This document shows positions 29,195 to 38,576 of a stretch of DNA of 64,000 nucleotides, in pieces. Both the position numbers and the translations under genes were made by a program. This DNA is from Xanthomonas translucens pv. cerealis (GTDB taxonomy: Bacteria; Pseudomonadota; Gammaproteobacteria; Xanthomonadales; Xanthomonadaceae). The stretch lies in the NCBI RefSeq assembly GCF_006838285.1, contig NZ_CP038228.1:2232001-2296000 (forward strand), read 5' to 3'. A model generated the notes under the pieces. It had not been told where the DNA came from. It was given only the letters and a program-made list of their open reading frames with translations, and did not search any database. Position 1 is the stretch's first letter, and every line of letters starts with the position of its first letter.

Positions 29195-30376
29195 ATGCAT
29201 TTTCCCGCTTCGTTGCACGCTTCCGCGCTACTGGCCATCTGCAGCGTCTTCAGCCCTCACGCACAGGCCGGTACCGGGTCCGCCGACCGGCCGCAATTGA
29301 GCGCGAGCGATGCCCGCCTGCAGACCGTCTCCACCTACCTGGCCAAGGCCGGCATGAACGGTGCGCTGGTCACCGACAACTGGGATCCGAGCGCCGGCGT
29401 TGCGCTGCTGAGCGCCGACTATCGCGTCGCCAGCGATGGCTCCGCAGCGTTCAGGAGCATCCAGGCCGCAGTGGACAAGGCCGTCGCCGATGGCGGCAAG
29501 ATGCGCCGCTACATCAGCCTCGCGCCGGGAACCTACAACGAACCGGTCTGCGTGCCCTCGGCCGCGCCGCCGATCACCCTGTTCGGCCTCGGCGAAACCC
29601 GCAGCGAGACGCTGATCAGCTTCGACAACGCCAATCCGACGCCAAAGCCGGTCGGCACGCCCAGCCAGCCCTGCGCCAGCAACGCCAATGCGGCGGTGAT
29701 CGGCACCTCCGGCAGCGCCACGGTCACGGTCAACGCAGACGCGTTCCAGGCACGAAACCTGACCGTCGCCAACAGCTATGTGGAGGGTACCTATGCCGGC
29801 ACCAACCAGGCGGCGGTCGCCATCAACGTGCGCGGCGACAAGACGGTCTTCGAAGACGTGGCCTTACTGGGCAACCAGGACACCTTGCTGATCGGCGCCA
29901 GCAACCCCGCGTCGCTGATCCGTGCGTACTTCAAGAATTGCCTGTTACAGGGCGACGACGACTTCATCTTCGGCCCGGGCATCGCGGTGTTTTCCCACAG
30001 CATCATTCGCTACGACGCCAGGCGCACGGGCGGCGATTTTGGCCGCTATCTCTTCGCACCCAGCACCCTACCCGGCAGCGCCAATGGCTTTCTCGTCATC
30101 GACAGCGTGTTCGACGTGATCGGCGATATCGCCGACAACGCAGTCTATCTGGGCCGCGCCTGGGACCAGAGCGTCCCCGACCTCGCACATTATGTGAAAG
30201 GTATATCGCCCAATGGCCAGGTGACCATACGCAATTCGATCCTTGGCGCGCACATCCGCAAGCAAGCGCCATGGAGCATGTCCACCGCCAAGCGCCCTTA
30301 CTGCAGCGCCGGTTGCATGTACGCCAGCAACCGCTTCTACGAATATGCCAATACCGGCCCCGGCAGCGCCGACTGA
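29195..30376 (+). CDS. Pectinesterase (pectin methylesterase, CE8)
   Basis: A 393-residue secreted enzyme that removes methyl groups from pectin. Start MHFPASLHASALLAICSVFSPHAQAG gives a signal peptide; upstream frame is open but lacks a start context. The right-handed beta-helix carries FRSIQAAVDKA, GNQDTLLIG (oxyanion Gln and first Asp region), LQGDDDFIFGPG (catalytic Asp pair region) and YLGRAWDQ (substrate Arg/Trp). Followed 99 nt later by a polygalacturonase; de-esterification prepares its substrate, so the pair should act together on plant middle lamella. Confidence 0.94.
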   Translation: MHFPASLHASALLAICSVFSPHAQAGTGSADRPQLSASDARLQTVSTYLAKAGMNGALVTDNWDPSAGVALLSADYRVASDGSAAFRSIQAAVDKAVADGGKMRRYISLAPGTYNEPVCVPSAAPPITLFGLGETRSETLISFDNANPTPKPVGTPSQPCASNANAAVIGTSGSATVTVNADAFQARNLTVANSYVEGTYAGTNQAAVAINVRGDKTVFEDVALLGNQDTLLIGASNPASLIRAYFKNCLLQGDDDFIFGPGIAVFSHSIIRYDARRTGGDFGRYLFAPSTLPGSANGFLVIDSVFDVIGDIADNAVYLGRAWDQSVPDLAHYVKGISPNGQVTIRNSILGAHIRKQAPWSMSTAKRPYCSAGCMYASNRFYEYANTGPGSAD

Positions 30377-30475
30377 ATCGCGCCGCCCCGGCCGCGCCGT
30401 CGTTCGCGCGGCTGCCGGGGCCGTCATCCAGCGTCTCCATTCCCCTCCCCTCGTCAAACCCGAAGACCCCACCTC

Positions 30476-32152
30476 ATGACCACTGCAAGCGCGATGTCCC
30501 GTCTCAACCTCGCCCTGCCGCTGCTGGCGATCGCCTCGCTGCATGCCAACGCAGCCGTGCACCCGCCTCTCGCCCAGCGCGACCAGACACCCAACGTCAG
30601 TACCGGATGGGGCACAATCGATCAGCCAACGCTGCCGCAGAACGTGTGCATGACACTGGCAGCGACGCTGCAACCGATCGGCGGCTCGCTCGACGGCGTC
30701 GATGCCGACCCGGCCTACTCGGCGCCGGACACGCTGCGCATCCAGGATGCAATCAGCGACTGCCCTGCCGGCAGCGCGGTGCAGCTGGTGACCGGCGCCC
30801 ATGGCGAATCCGGCTTCCTCAGCGGTCCGCTGACCCTCAAGAGCGGCGTGACGCTGTGGATCGACCAGGGCGTCACCTTGTTCGGCTCGCGCAATCCGCG
30901 CGACTACGATAACGGCCTGGGCACCTGCGGCATCGCCAACACCGACAAGGGCAAATCCTGCAAGCCGCTGATCTACGGCAACGCGATCAGCAACAGCGGC
31001 GTGGTCGGCGACGGCAAGATCGACGGACGCGGCGGCAGCGTGCTGACCGCAGGCCCCAACGCCGGCAAGCGCAGCTGGTGGGACGTGGCCTACCAGAACG
31101 TGAGCCAGGGGCTGGTGCAGCACGCGCCGCGCCTGCTGCAGATCGACAACAGCAAGGATTTCACCCTGTATGCGCTGACCCTGGAGAATTCGCCCAATTT
31201 CCATGTGGTCACCGACAACGTCAGCGGCATGACCGCCTGGCGCATCAAGATCCTCAGCCCGAGCCTGGTCTACACCCGGCCAGGCTACGCTTGCCCGGCC
31301 GGCAGCACGCCGGACCAGCGCACGCCCGCCACCTGCTTCACCCCGGAAACGGCCAAGAACACCGACGGTTTCGACCCCGGCCAGTCCAGGAACGTGCTGC
31401 TGGCGTATTCCTACATCAGCACCGGCGACGACGACGTGGCCATCAAGGCGCACGCGAGCGCCAAATCCAGCAATCCGTCCGCCGACATGGCCTTCGTCAA
31501 CAACCAGTTCTACTACGGCCATGGGATGTCGTTCGGCAGCGAAACCGATACGAGCATACGCCGCGTGCTGGTGCAGAACCTGAGCATCGACGGCTTCAAC
31601 AGCAACGACGCGATCAAGGACCCCGCCGCCAACAACGGCCTGCGCATCAAGTCCGACCGCACCCGTGGCGGTCAGGTCTCCGATATCACCTTCGAGAACA
31701 TCTGCATGCGCAACGTGGCGCGCCCGCTGGTGTTCGACGCGTTCTACAGCAAGCCGGCCAATGCCGATCTCGGCAGCGCGTACCCGCGTTTCGACAACAT
31801 TACGCTGCGCAACATGCATTCGCTGGGTTCACGCGACTTCGGCGCAGGCCAGTTGAGTTTCTACGGTTACCGCGACGCGAAGCTGTCCTATCCGATCACG
31901 CTCGCACTGGACAACGTTGTGCTCGAGGGCGGCGCCATTTCCTTCGCCGCGCCGCACAATGGCGGGCCGAACGCCAATCCGGCGGCCACGCACTTCCGCT
32001 TCACCGGCGGACCGGTCAGTTTCGCCAACCTGCTGGCCCCTTCCACCCAGTACGACGTGCAATTGCAGGGCCAGCCCGGAACCGGCAAGCCGCTGGACTG
32101 CAGCGCTGCATTCGTCACCTACAGCAGCGTGCTGGCCGATTCGCCGATCTGA
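30476..32152 (+). CDS. Polygalacturonase (GH28)
   Basis: A 558-residue exported enzyme, signal peptide MSRLNLALPLLAIASLHANAA after an optional six-residue start extension (ATG 30476; alternative 30494). GH28 signature blocks in order: KNTDGFDPGQS (NTD), STGDDDVAIKA (catalytic DD), YGHGMSFGSETD (catalytic His), LRIKSDRTRGG (substrate RIK). It hydrolyses homogalacturonan. Likely co-transcribed with the pectinesterase. Exported through Sec and probably a type II system, as in other xanthomonads. Confidence 0.94.
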   Translation: MTTASAMSRLNLALPLLAIASLHANAAVHPPLAQRDQTPNVSTGWGTIDQPTLPQNVCMTLAATLQPIGGSLDGVDADPAYSAPDTLRIQDAISDCPAGSAVQLVTGAHGESGFLSGPLTLKSGVTLWIDQGVTLFGSRNPRDYDNGLGTCGIANTDKGKSCKPLIYGNAISNSGVVGDGKIDGRGGSVLTAGPNAGKRSWWDVAYQNVSQGLVQHAPRLLQIDNSKDFTLYALTLENSPNFHVVTDNVSGMTAWRIKILSPSLVYTRPGYACPAGSTPDQRTPATCFTPETAKNTDGFDPGQSRNVLLAYSYISTGDDDVAIKAHASAKSSNPSADMAFVNNQFYYGHGMSFGSETDTSIRRVLVQNLSIDGFNSNDAIKDPAANNGLRIKSDRTRGGQVSDITFENICMRNVARPLVFDAFYSKPANADLGSAYPRFDNITLRNMHSLGSRDFGAGQLSFYGYRDAKLSYPITLALDNVVLEGGAISFAAPHNGGPNANPAATHFRFTGGPVSFANLLAPSTQYDVQLQGQPGTGKPLDCSAAFVTYSSVLADSPI

Positions 32153-32283
32153 TCGCACGCGTCCATGCGCAGCGCTGGCGTCGGGCGGGCGCTGCGGCGG
32201 CATCGGTGCCGCCAGCGCGGATGCGGTTCGGGCCGCGAACGGCGACGGCTTGCCGCACGCCGCATGCGCGGCCAGGCCAGCGC

Positions 32284-32988
32284 TCAGCCCAGGCCGGCCC
32301 ACCAGGCGCGCCACAGCGTGGCCATCTGGCTCGGCGGCTTGCGCGCAGCGCGGGCCTGCTGCGCGATCCGCGCACGCGCCAGCGCCGCCACGATGCGCCG
32401 CGGCCGCGGCCCGTGCACACGCCGCGGCCAGCGCTGCAGCAAAGCCTGCGCCCAGCGCCGCTGTGCCTGCGCCGCGTCGCCGCCGCCGCGCAGCGACAGC
32501 GGCACCGCGGCGATACCGGCGTCGGCCAGGCGCTGCGCCAGCACCTGCGTGGCCAGCGCCGCCGCCGCGTCGCGCTGGCCCTCGAACACCGCGCATTCGG
32601 CCTGCGCCGCGGCCAGCGCGAACGCCTCCAGGCGCGCGTAGGCATGCGCCGGATCGGCCGCGGCCGCACGCGAGGCGAGCAGCCCCGGCAAGGCCTCGGC
32701 CAGCGCCGCCCATGGCGCGGCGATCGGCTCCAGCACCCGCCCCAGCGGATGCCGCGAGCGCTGCCCGGCCCAGCTGCGCAATTCCTCGCCCCACCACGCC
32801 AGCTTGGCGTCGGCCGGCAGCGGATCGCCGGCGATGTTGAGGATGTCGTCGAATTCCTGCAGCAGCGCGAACCAGGCCACAGCGCGCGTGCGCTGTGGCG
32901 CCGGCACGAAGGTCTCGGCCACCGTCCATTCCGGCCAGCGGCTGCGCCATTTGTCGAGGAAGGCATCCAGGGCGGAGGTGCTGCTCAT
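32284..32988 (-). CDS. Squalene/phytoene synthase-like protein, short form
   Basis: A 234-residue protein related to the squalene/phytoene synthase family: VAWFALLQEFDDILNIAG and AKLAWWGEELRSWAGQRSRHPLG match the N-terminal half of the family (the first Asp-rich region, here EFDDI). The second Asp-rich motif (DVxED type) is not seen and the protein is shorter than the usual 270-350 residues, so catalysis is doubtful. Lies downstream of gph with a 21-nt gap, same strand. Function not known. Confidence 0.75.
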   Translation of the reverse strand: MSSTSALDAFLDKWRSRWPEWTVAETFVPAPQRTRAVAWFALLQEFDDILNIAGDPLPADAKLAWWGEELRSWAGQRSRHPLGRVLEPIAAPWAALAEALPGLLASRAAAADPAHAYARLEAFALAAAQAECAVFEGQRDAAAALATQVLAQRLADAGIAAVPLSLRGGGDAAQAQRRWAQALLQRWPRRVHGPRPRRIVAALARARIAQQARAARKPPSQMATLWRAWWAGLG

Positions 32989-33009
32989 GCGATCGGAACG
33001 TCTGGAAGG

Positions 33010-33720
33010 TCAGGGAAGCTGCGGCGCGCCGGGCCAGGCGCGCGCATCGAGCAAGTCAGCCGGCGCGGCGACCAGCGCATCGGCGCGCCAGGTCAGCGGA
33101 TCCTCGCCGTCCAGGCGGTAGCCCCACAGCACCGCAACCGAGACCATGCCGGCGGCGCGCGCGGCGAGGATGTCGCGTTCGTCGTCGCCGACGTAGACGA
33201 CCTGCGCCGGTGGCACCTCGATGCGCTGTGCGGCGATCTGCAGCGGCAGCGGGTGCGGCTTGCGCTCGGCCAGGGTGTCGCCGCCGATCAGTACCGCGCA
33301 GCGCCGTTCCCAGCCCAGCTGCGGCAGGATCAGCCGCGCCAGGGATTCGGGCTTATTGGTGACGATGCCCCACACGCAGCCGGCGTCCTCCAGCCGCTGC
33401 AGCAACGCCGCGATGCCGTCGAACAGCTGCGAATGCCGGCCGATCAGGGTTTCGTACTGGCGCAGGAAATCGGCAATCAGCGCATCGCGCTCCGCGGCCG
33501 GCAGCTCGGGAAAGGCGACGCCCAGCATCGCCCGCGAGCCCTTGGACACCACCGGGCGCAGTTGCTCCAGGGTCAGCGCGGCACGCCCGCGTTCCGCCAG
33601 CAGCGCATTGGCCGCGGCCAGCAGGTCAGGCGCGCTGTCCAGCAGCGTGCCATCCAGGTCGAACAGCACCGCGCGCGGGAATCCGTCGCGCGGCGGCTGT
33701 GCCGATTCCCTACTCCCCAT
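33010..33720 (-). CDS. gph: Phosphoglycolate phosphatase (HAD family)
   Basis: A 236-residue HAD hydrolase. Motif [17 protein letters not shown] near residue 18, motif [11 protein letters not shown], motif [13 protein letters not shown], motif [12 protein letters not shown]. It recycles 2-phosphoglycolate, usually from DNA repair. The first residues (MGSRESAQ) are encoded by a family 2 repeat arm; the start ATG overlaps the end of ubiG by 11 nt. The real start might be a few codons later. Confidence 0.9.
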   Translation of the reverse strand: MGSRESAQPPRDGFPRAVLFDLDGTLLDSAPDLLAAANALLAERGRAALTLEQLRPVVSKGSRAMLGVAFPELPAAERDALIADFLRQYETLIGRHSQLFDGIAALLQRLEDAGCVWGIVTNKPESLARLILPQLGWERRCAVLIGGDTLAERKPHPLPLQIAAQRIEVPPAQVVYVGDDERDILAARAAGMVSVAVLWGYRLDGEDPLTWRADALVAAPADLLDARAWPGAPQLP

Positions 33721-33733
33721 TCCCGATTCCCGG
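33703..33733. repeat. Single family 2 arm at the ubiG-gph junction
   Basis: GATTCCCTACTCCCCATTCC continuing CGATTCCCGG. It contains the ubiG stop codon and the gph start codon. Same sequence as the right arm of the element at 49647-49755. Confidence 0.85.
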
Positions 33734-34447
33734 CTTCAGCGCACACGCCAGGTAATTCACCTCGGTGCGCGTGGACAGCCGCGCGCGGTTGCGCCACGGT
33801 TCGTAAAGCATGCCGCTGACGTCGTGCAGCTGTAGCTCGGCCTGGCGCAGCCACGCCGCCAGCTCGGCCGGCTTGATGAAATCCTGGTAGCGGTGGGTAC
33901 CGGCGGGCAGCAGCCGCGCCACGTACTCGGCGCCGACGATGGCCAGCGCGAACGCGGCCGGGGTGCGGTTGAGCGTGGACAGGAACAGCTGGCCGCCGGG
34001 CTTGAGCAGGGTCGCGCAAGCGCGCACGATCGCCGCCGGATCGGGCACGTGCTCGAGCATTTCCATGCAGGTGATCGCATCGAAGCTGCCCGGGCGCTCG
34101 GCGGCCAGGTCCTCGACCGACTGCACGCGGTAATCGACCTCGACCCCGGACTCGAGCTGGTGCAGCCGCGCCACCTTGACCAGTTCAGGGGCCAAGTCGA
34201 TCGCGGTGACCTGCGCGCCCTCCTTGGCCAGCGCCTCGCTGAGCAGGCCGCCGCCGCAGCCCACGTCGAGCACGCTGGCGCCGCGCAGCGGCAGCCGCTG
34301 GGCGACGTAGCGCAGGCGCACCGGGTTCAGCGCGTGCAGCGGTTTCTGCGGGCCGTCGGCGTCCCACCAACGGGTGGCCAGGGCGCCGAACTTGTCCAGT
34401 TCGGCCTGATCGAAGTTGGCGGAGGGAGTGGAAGCGGAAGCGGTCAT
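33710..34447 (-). CDS. ubiG: Ubiquinone biosynthesis O-methyltransferase
   Basis: A 245-residue SAM-dependent methyltransferase doing both O-methylations of ubiquinone synthesis. [23 protein letters not shown] (family N-terminus), SAM motif [13 protein letters not shown] at about residue 58, [13 protein letters not shown], and [22 protein letters not shown]. The final residues GIGNGE and the stop are in a family 2 repeat arm. Upstream of gph, downstream of the mtaD-like gene. Confidence 0.96.
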   Translation of the reverse strand: MTASASTPSANFDQAELDKFGALATRWWDADGPQKPLHALNPVRLRYVAQRLPLRGASVLDVGCGGGLLSEALAKEGAQVTAIDLAPELVKVARLHQLESGVEVDYRVQSVEDLAAERPGSFDAITCMEMLEHVPDPAAIVRACATLLKPGGQLFLSTLNRTPAAFALAIVGAEYVARLLPAGTHRYQDFIKPAELAAWLRQAELQLHDVSGMLYEPWRNRARLSTRTEVNYLACALKPGIGNGE

Positions 34448-34499
34448 GGCGGCATCTCGGTTGGGCCGCGCGCGCAGCGCGGCACGGCAGTAGAACGGA

Positions 34500-35834
34500 T
34501 CAGGCGTGCACGCTGCGGATGCGTTCGCGCCATTGCCGCGCGTTGGCGACCAGCGCGTCGGTGTCCATGTCCACCAGCACGCGCTGCTCGAGCTTGCGCT
34601 GGCCGGCGATCCACACGTCGCTGACCTGCTGCCGGCCGGCTGCGTAGACCAGCTGCGACAGCACATTGTGCAGCGGCTGGGTCTCCAGCGCCGACAGGTC
34701 CACGCAGATCAGGTCCGCCTGCTTGCCGACCTCGATCGAACCGATCTTCTCGCCGAAGCCCAGCGCGCGCGCGCCGCCCAGCGTGGCCGCGCGCAGCGTG
34801 GTCGCCGCATCCAGCGCGGTGGCGTCGTTGGCCACCGCCTTGGCCAGGATCGCCGCGGTGCGGTTCTCGCTGAACATGTCCAGGTCGTTGTTGCTGGCGC
34901 AGCCGTCGGTGCCGATCGCCAGGTTCACGCCCGCACGCTGCAGCGCGCAGGCCGGGCAGAAGCCGGAGGCGAGCTTGAGGTTGGACTCGGGGCAATGCAC
35001 CACGCTGACCCCGCGCTCGGCGCACAGGTGGATCTCCGCGTCGGTGAGCTGGGTCATGTGCACCGCGATCAGGCGGTCGTTGACCAGGCCCAGCCGGTCC
35101 AGCCGCGCCAGCGGGCGCTGGCCGTACTGCTTGAGCGAGTCGGCGATTTCCTGCGCGGTCTCGTGGGTGTGCAGGTGCACCGGCACGTCGAGCTGGTCGG
35201 ACAACATCCGCACCCGCTCGAAGTTGGCGTCGTTGACCGTGTACGGCGCGTGCGGGGCGAAGGCGATGCCGATCAGCGGATCGTCGCGCCACTGGTCGTG
35301 CACCTCGCAGGCGCGTTCGAAGTATTCGTCGGAGGTCTTGGCCCAGGCGGTCGGGAAATCGATGATCACCGTGCCCACTCGCGCGCGGAAACCGTGCTGC
35401 TTGTACACCGCGGCCTGCACGTCGGAGAAGAAGTAGTTCTCGTTGGCGCAGGTGGTTCCGCCGCGCAGCATCTCGGCGATCGCCAGCGCGGTGCCATCGG
35501 CGACGAACTCCGGGCCGATCACCGCGGTCTCCACCGGCCAGATGTGCTGCTGCAGCCACACCATCAGCGGCAGGTCGTCGGCGATGCCGCGCAGCAGCGT
35601 CATCGGGTTGTGGGTATGCGCGTTGACCAGGCCCGGCAACAGCGCCGCGTCCGGGCGCGACACGGTGCGCGCGGCGGCGAAGCGCGCGCGTGCCTGCGCG
35701 GTCGGCAGCAGCGCGACGATCTCGCTGCCGCGCACCGCCACCGCGTGGTCTTCCAGCACCACCGTATGCGGCTCGATCGGGACCACGTAGCCGGCTTCGA
35801 TCAGCAGGTCGCAGGATTCGGGATTGGAGGTCAT
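34500..35834 (-). CDS. mtaD: TRZ/ATZ amidohydrolase; probable 5-methylthioadenosine/S-adenosylhomocysteine deaminase
   Basis: A 444-residue metal-dependent deaminase. [16 protein letters not shown] (HxH), [34 protein letters not shown] with the catalytic Asp. It most resembles MtaD-type enzymes that deaminate methylthioadenosine or S-adenosylhomocysteine in purine/methionine salvage; assignment to the exact substrate is inference. Lies directly upstream of ubiG, whose methylations release S-adenosylhomocysteine. Confidence 0.85.
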   Translation of the reverse strand: MTSNPESCDLLIEAGYVVPIEPHTVVLEDHAVAVRGSEIVALLPTAQARARFAAARTVSRPDAALLPGLVNAHTHNPMTLLRGIADDLPLMVWLQQHIWPVETAVIGPEFVADGTALAIAEMLRGGTTCANENYFFSDVQAAVYKQHGFRARVGTVIIDFPTAWAKTSDEYFERACEVHDQWRDDPLIGIAFAPHAPYTVNDANFERVRMLSDQLDVPVHLHTHETAQEIADSLKQYGQRPLARLDRLGLVNDRLIAVHMTQLTDAEIHLCAERGVSVVHCPESNLKLASGFCPACALQRAGVNLAIGTDGCASNNDLDMFSENRTAAILAKAVANDATALDAATTLRAATLGGARALGFGEKIGSIEVGKQADLICVDLSALETQPLHNVLSQLVYAAGRQQVSDVWIAGQRKLEQRVLVDMDTDALVANARQWRERIRSVHA

Positions 35835-35859
35835 CGCAAGCGCTCTGGAAAAGGAGAGA

Positions 35860-36507
35860 TCAGGTTGCCGCCTGAGCCTGGTCGATGCGCCGCTGATACA
35901 CGCGCATTACCCCCCACTGCAGCACGAACACCGCCACGAAGCCCAGCCGCCCGAGCAGCGGCGCGACCATCGCTAGCGGAATGCACAACGCGAACACCAC
36001 CGGCGCGACCGCCACGCGCAGCGTCATCGCCTGCGCCTGCAGCGCGCCCAGCCGCTGTACCAACCCTTCCTTGCGCACCGCGTAGACATGCATCAGGTAG
36101 GCGGCCGCACCGATCGTGGCCAGATGCGCGCAATACACCGCGAACGCCTGGTTGCTGCCGAAATAGTCAGAATACAAGGCGGTGGAGAACGGCAGCAGCC
36201 CGATCAGCAGCAACTGCAGCACGTTGAGCCAGATCAGCCGGTCGTCAAACTGGCGGATGTGCCGGCACAGCTGCAGATGCGACTTCCAGAACAGCGCGGT
36301 GACCAGGAAGCTGACCGCGAAGCCGATGAACAGCGGCAGCATGTGCCACAGCGCGGCCAGGATGCCGCCGCCGGCCTCGACTTGCGCATGCCCGGGTACC
36401 TTGATCTCCACCGCCAGCAAGGTAATGGCGATGGCGAACACCGCATCGCTGAAGAACACGACCCGGTCGTGCGGGTACTTGGCATCGGCGCTGGCGGCGT
36501 GGCTCAT
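35860..36507 (-). CDS. TMEM175 (DUF1211) family membrane protein
   Basis: A 215-residue protein with about six hydrophobic spans and the TMEM175 hallmark RVVFFSDAVFAIAITLLAVEIKVP (FSD motif) in the first span. Bacterial members are potassium-selective channels. Start MSHAASADAKYPHD at 36507; 19 upstream in-frame codons are less likely. Ends 26 nt before the mtaD-like gene. Confidence 0.9.
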   Translation of the reverse strand: MSHAASADAKYPHDRVVFFSDAVFAIAITLLAVEIKVPGHAQVEAGGGILAALWHMLPLFIGFAVSFLVTALFWKSHLQLCRHIRQFDDRLIWLNVLQLLLIGLLPFSTALYSDYFGSNQAFAVYCAHLATIGAAAYLMHVYAVRKEGLVQRLGALQAQAMTLRVAVAPVVFALCIPLAMVAPLLGRLGFVAVFVLQWGVMRVYQRRIDQAQAAT

Positions 36508-36679
36508 GGTCGCGGGAATTCCTGGAAACGGATCGGCCGCGATCGCCGCACGGCGATTCGGCATTGCATCGGCGTGGCGGCCGCACGCGGCGAACCCATG
36601 CGACCTGCTGCCGTCCAGCGCAGCCGCTGCCGGCGGCCGGCGGGCGGCCAGGTGCCGCCCGGCCGCGCCGGCCGTGGGC

Positions 36680-37246
36680 TTACTTGACGCGCGAGAAGTA
36701 CTCGCCCGAGCGGGTATCGACCTTGATGATTTCGTCCTGGCCGACGAACAGCGGCACCCGCACCACCGCGCCGGTTTCCAGCGTGGCCGGCTTGCCGCCG
36801 CCGCCGGAGGTATCGCCGCGCACGCCGGGGTCGGTCTCGACGATCTTCAGTTCGACGAAGTTCGGCGGGGTGACCTGGATCGGGGTGCCGTTCCACAGCG
36901 TCACCACGCAATCCTCCTCGCCCTTGATCCACTTGGCGGCGTCGCCGACGCCGGTCTTGTCGGCCTGCACCTGCTCGAAGGTTTCCTGCTGCATGAAGTG
37001 CCAGTACTCGCCGTCGGTGTACAGGTACTGCATGTTGGTATCGACCACGTCGGCCGCTTCCAGGCTGTCGGTCGCCTTCATGGTCAGTTCGACCACGCGC
37101 CCGGACTTGATGAAGCGGTACTTGATGCGGGTGAAGGCCTGGCCCTTGCCCGGCTTGACGTATTCGGTATCGGTGATGATCGCGGGCTCGCTGTTGACCA
37201 GGATCTTCATCCCGTTCTTGACGTCGTTCATGCCGTAGCTGGCCAT
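36680..37246 (-). CDS. efp: Translation elongation factor P
   Basis: A 188-residue factor that relieves ribosome stalling at polyproline stretches. Three beta-barrel domains; N-terminal [14 protein letters not shown] carries the modifiable Lys (second Lys, about residue 34), and the C-terminal GEYFSRVK matches the family. AGGAG precedes the ATG. Divergent from epmB, which modifies it. Confidence 0.97.
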   Translation of the reverse strand: MASYGMNDVKNGMKILVNSEPAIITDTEYVKPGKGQAFTRIKYRFIKSGRVVELTMKATDSLEAADVVDTNMQYLYTDGEYWHFMQQETFEQVQADKTGVGDAAKWIKGEEDCVVTLWNGTPIQVTPPNFVELKIVETDPGVRGDTSGGGGKPATLETGAVVRVPLFVGQDEIIKVDTRSGEYFSRVK

Positions 37247-37346
37247 CTGAAACTCCTCGGGTAAGGCAAACCCGCCGCGTTCGGCGGCCGGCCGGATAGA
37301 ATGGAAAGCCCCGCCGCACCGGCGGGCACTCGTTTTATGACCGCAT

Positions 37347-38378
37347 ATGATAACCGCAGCCCACCGCCCGATGCAGCCGTCCCCGTCCCCCGCCGTCCTG
37401 ACTGCGCCCCGCTGGCAGCAGCTGTGGCGCGATGCCGTGCGCGACCCGCGCGAATTGCTGGCGCTGCTGGGGCTGGACCCCCAGGCGCTCGGCGTCTCCG
37501 AACAGGCTGCGACGCAGTTCGCGCTGCGCGTGCCGCGCGGCTTCGTCGCGCGCATGCGCCATGGCGACGCGCACGATCCGCTGCTGCGCCAGGTGCTGCC
37601 GATCGAGGCCGAACTGCGCCGGGTGCCGGGCTTCGCGCTGGACGCGGTGGGCGACGCGGCGGCCAAGAAGGCCGACGGGGTGATCCAGAAATACCGCGGC
37701 CGCGCGCTGCTGGTCGCCACCGGCAGCTGCGCGGTGCACTGCCGCTACTGCTTCCGCCGCCACTTCCCGTATGCCGAGGAAACCGCCGCGCGCGACGGCT
37801 GGCGCGAGACGGTGGCGGCGATCGCCGCCGATCCGGACATCGACGAGGTGATCCTGTCCGGCGGCGACCCGCTGTCGCTGGCCACGTCAAAGCTGGTGGA
37901 GCTGACCGAGGCGCTGGCGGCCATTCCGCAGATCAAGCGCCTGCGCATCCACAGCCGCCTGCCGGTGGTACTGCCCGAGCGCGTCGATGCGCCGCTGCTG
38001 GCCTGGCTGCGCGCGCTGCCGTGGCCAGTGGCGTTCGTGATCCACGCCAACCACGCCAACGAATTCGACGCCAGCGTGGACACCGCGCTGGCGCAGCTGC
38101 GTGGCAGCGGCGCACAACTGCTGAATCAGGCGGTGCTGCTGCGCGGGGTCAACGACAGCGTCGCCGCGCTGGCCGCGCTGAGCGAGCGCAGCTTCGCCGC
38201 CGGCGTGCTGCCGTACTACCTGCACCAGTTGGATCGGGTCGAAGGCGTGGCCCATTTCGAAGTGGACGACGCGACCGCGCGCGCGCTGCACCAGGCCCTG
38301 GCCGCGCGGCTGTCCGGGTATCTGGTGCCGAAGCTGGTGCGCGAGATTGCTGGCGATACGGGGAAGCGGGCGCTGTAG
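37347..38378 (+). CDS. epmB: EF-P beta-lysylation protein EpmB
   Basis: A 343-residue radical SAM lysine 2,3-aminomutase-like enzyme that makes beta-lysine for EF-P. Cluster motif [11 protein letters not shown] (CxxxCxxC) at about residue 128; [11 protein letters not shown] follows; PLP-binding Lys region is near the C-terminus ([11 protein letters not shown]). Starts MITAAHRP; a second Met (MQPSPS, 37371) is a possible start. The 100-bp gap to efp must hold both promoters. Confidence 0.95.
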   Translation: MITAAHRPMQPSPSPAVLTAPRWQQLWRDAVRDPRELLALLGLDPQALGVSEQAATQFALRVPRGFVARMRHGDAHDPLLRQVLPIEAELRRVPGFALDAVGDAAAKKADGVIQKYRGRALLVATGSCAVHCRYCFRRHFPYAEETAARDGWRETVAAIAADPDIDEVILSGGDPLSLATSKLVELTEALAAIPQIKRLRIHSRLPVVLPERVDAPLLAWLRALPWPVAFVIHANHANEFDASVDTALAQLRGSGAQLLNQAVLLRGVNDSVAALAALSERSFAAGVLPYYLHQLDRVEGVAHFEVDDATARALHQALAARLSGYLVPKLVREIAGDTGKRAL

Positions 38379-38386
38379 GTTTTGCC

Positions 38387-38566
38387 GGGACTCGGGACCG
38401 GGGACCCGGAACAGCGAAAGCCGGAACGCCGGGAACGATGGCGACACCCCATTCCCCTGGCCTTCACCGAATAAAAAGGCCGCGATCTGCGCGGCCATTT
38501 TTCATTCGGGATCTTGCAGCACTGGGAACCCAGCTCTTCCGGGTCCCCGGTCCCGAGCCCCGGTTC
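38387..38566. repeat. Family 1 element with internal terminator (copy A)
   Basis: Left arm from 38387 (GGGACTCGGGACCGGGGACC) and inverted right arm ending about 38566 (CCGGGTCCCCGGTCCCGAGC). The middle carries a bidirectional terminator at 38472-38503 and GATCTTGCAGCA, both shared with copy B (43543-43741). It fills the gap between converging epmB and the GGDEF-EAL gene. Confidence 0.85.
38472..38503. terminator. Bidirectional terminator inside repeat copy A
   Basis: GGCCGCG (38478-38484) and CGCGGCC (38490-38496), 5-nt loop, with five A on one side and five T on the other, so it can stop transcription from both converging genes. Confidence 0.85.
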
Positions 38567-38576
38567 CGAACCGGAA

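Noticed and set aside
31078..33819. A 913-residue plus-strand frame across the polygalacturonase end and the genes to 33.8 kb
   Set aside because: Overlaps the polygalacturonase in another frame and runs antisense to gph; shadow composition.
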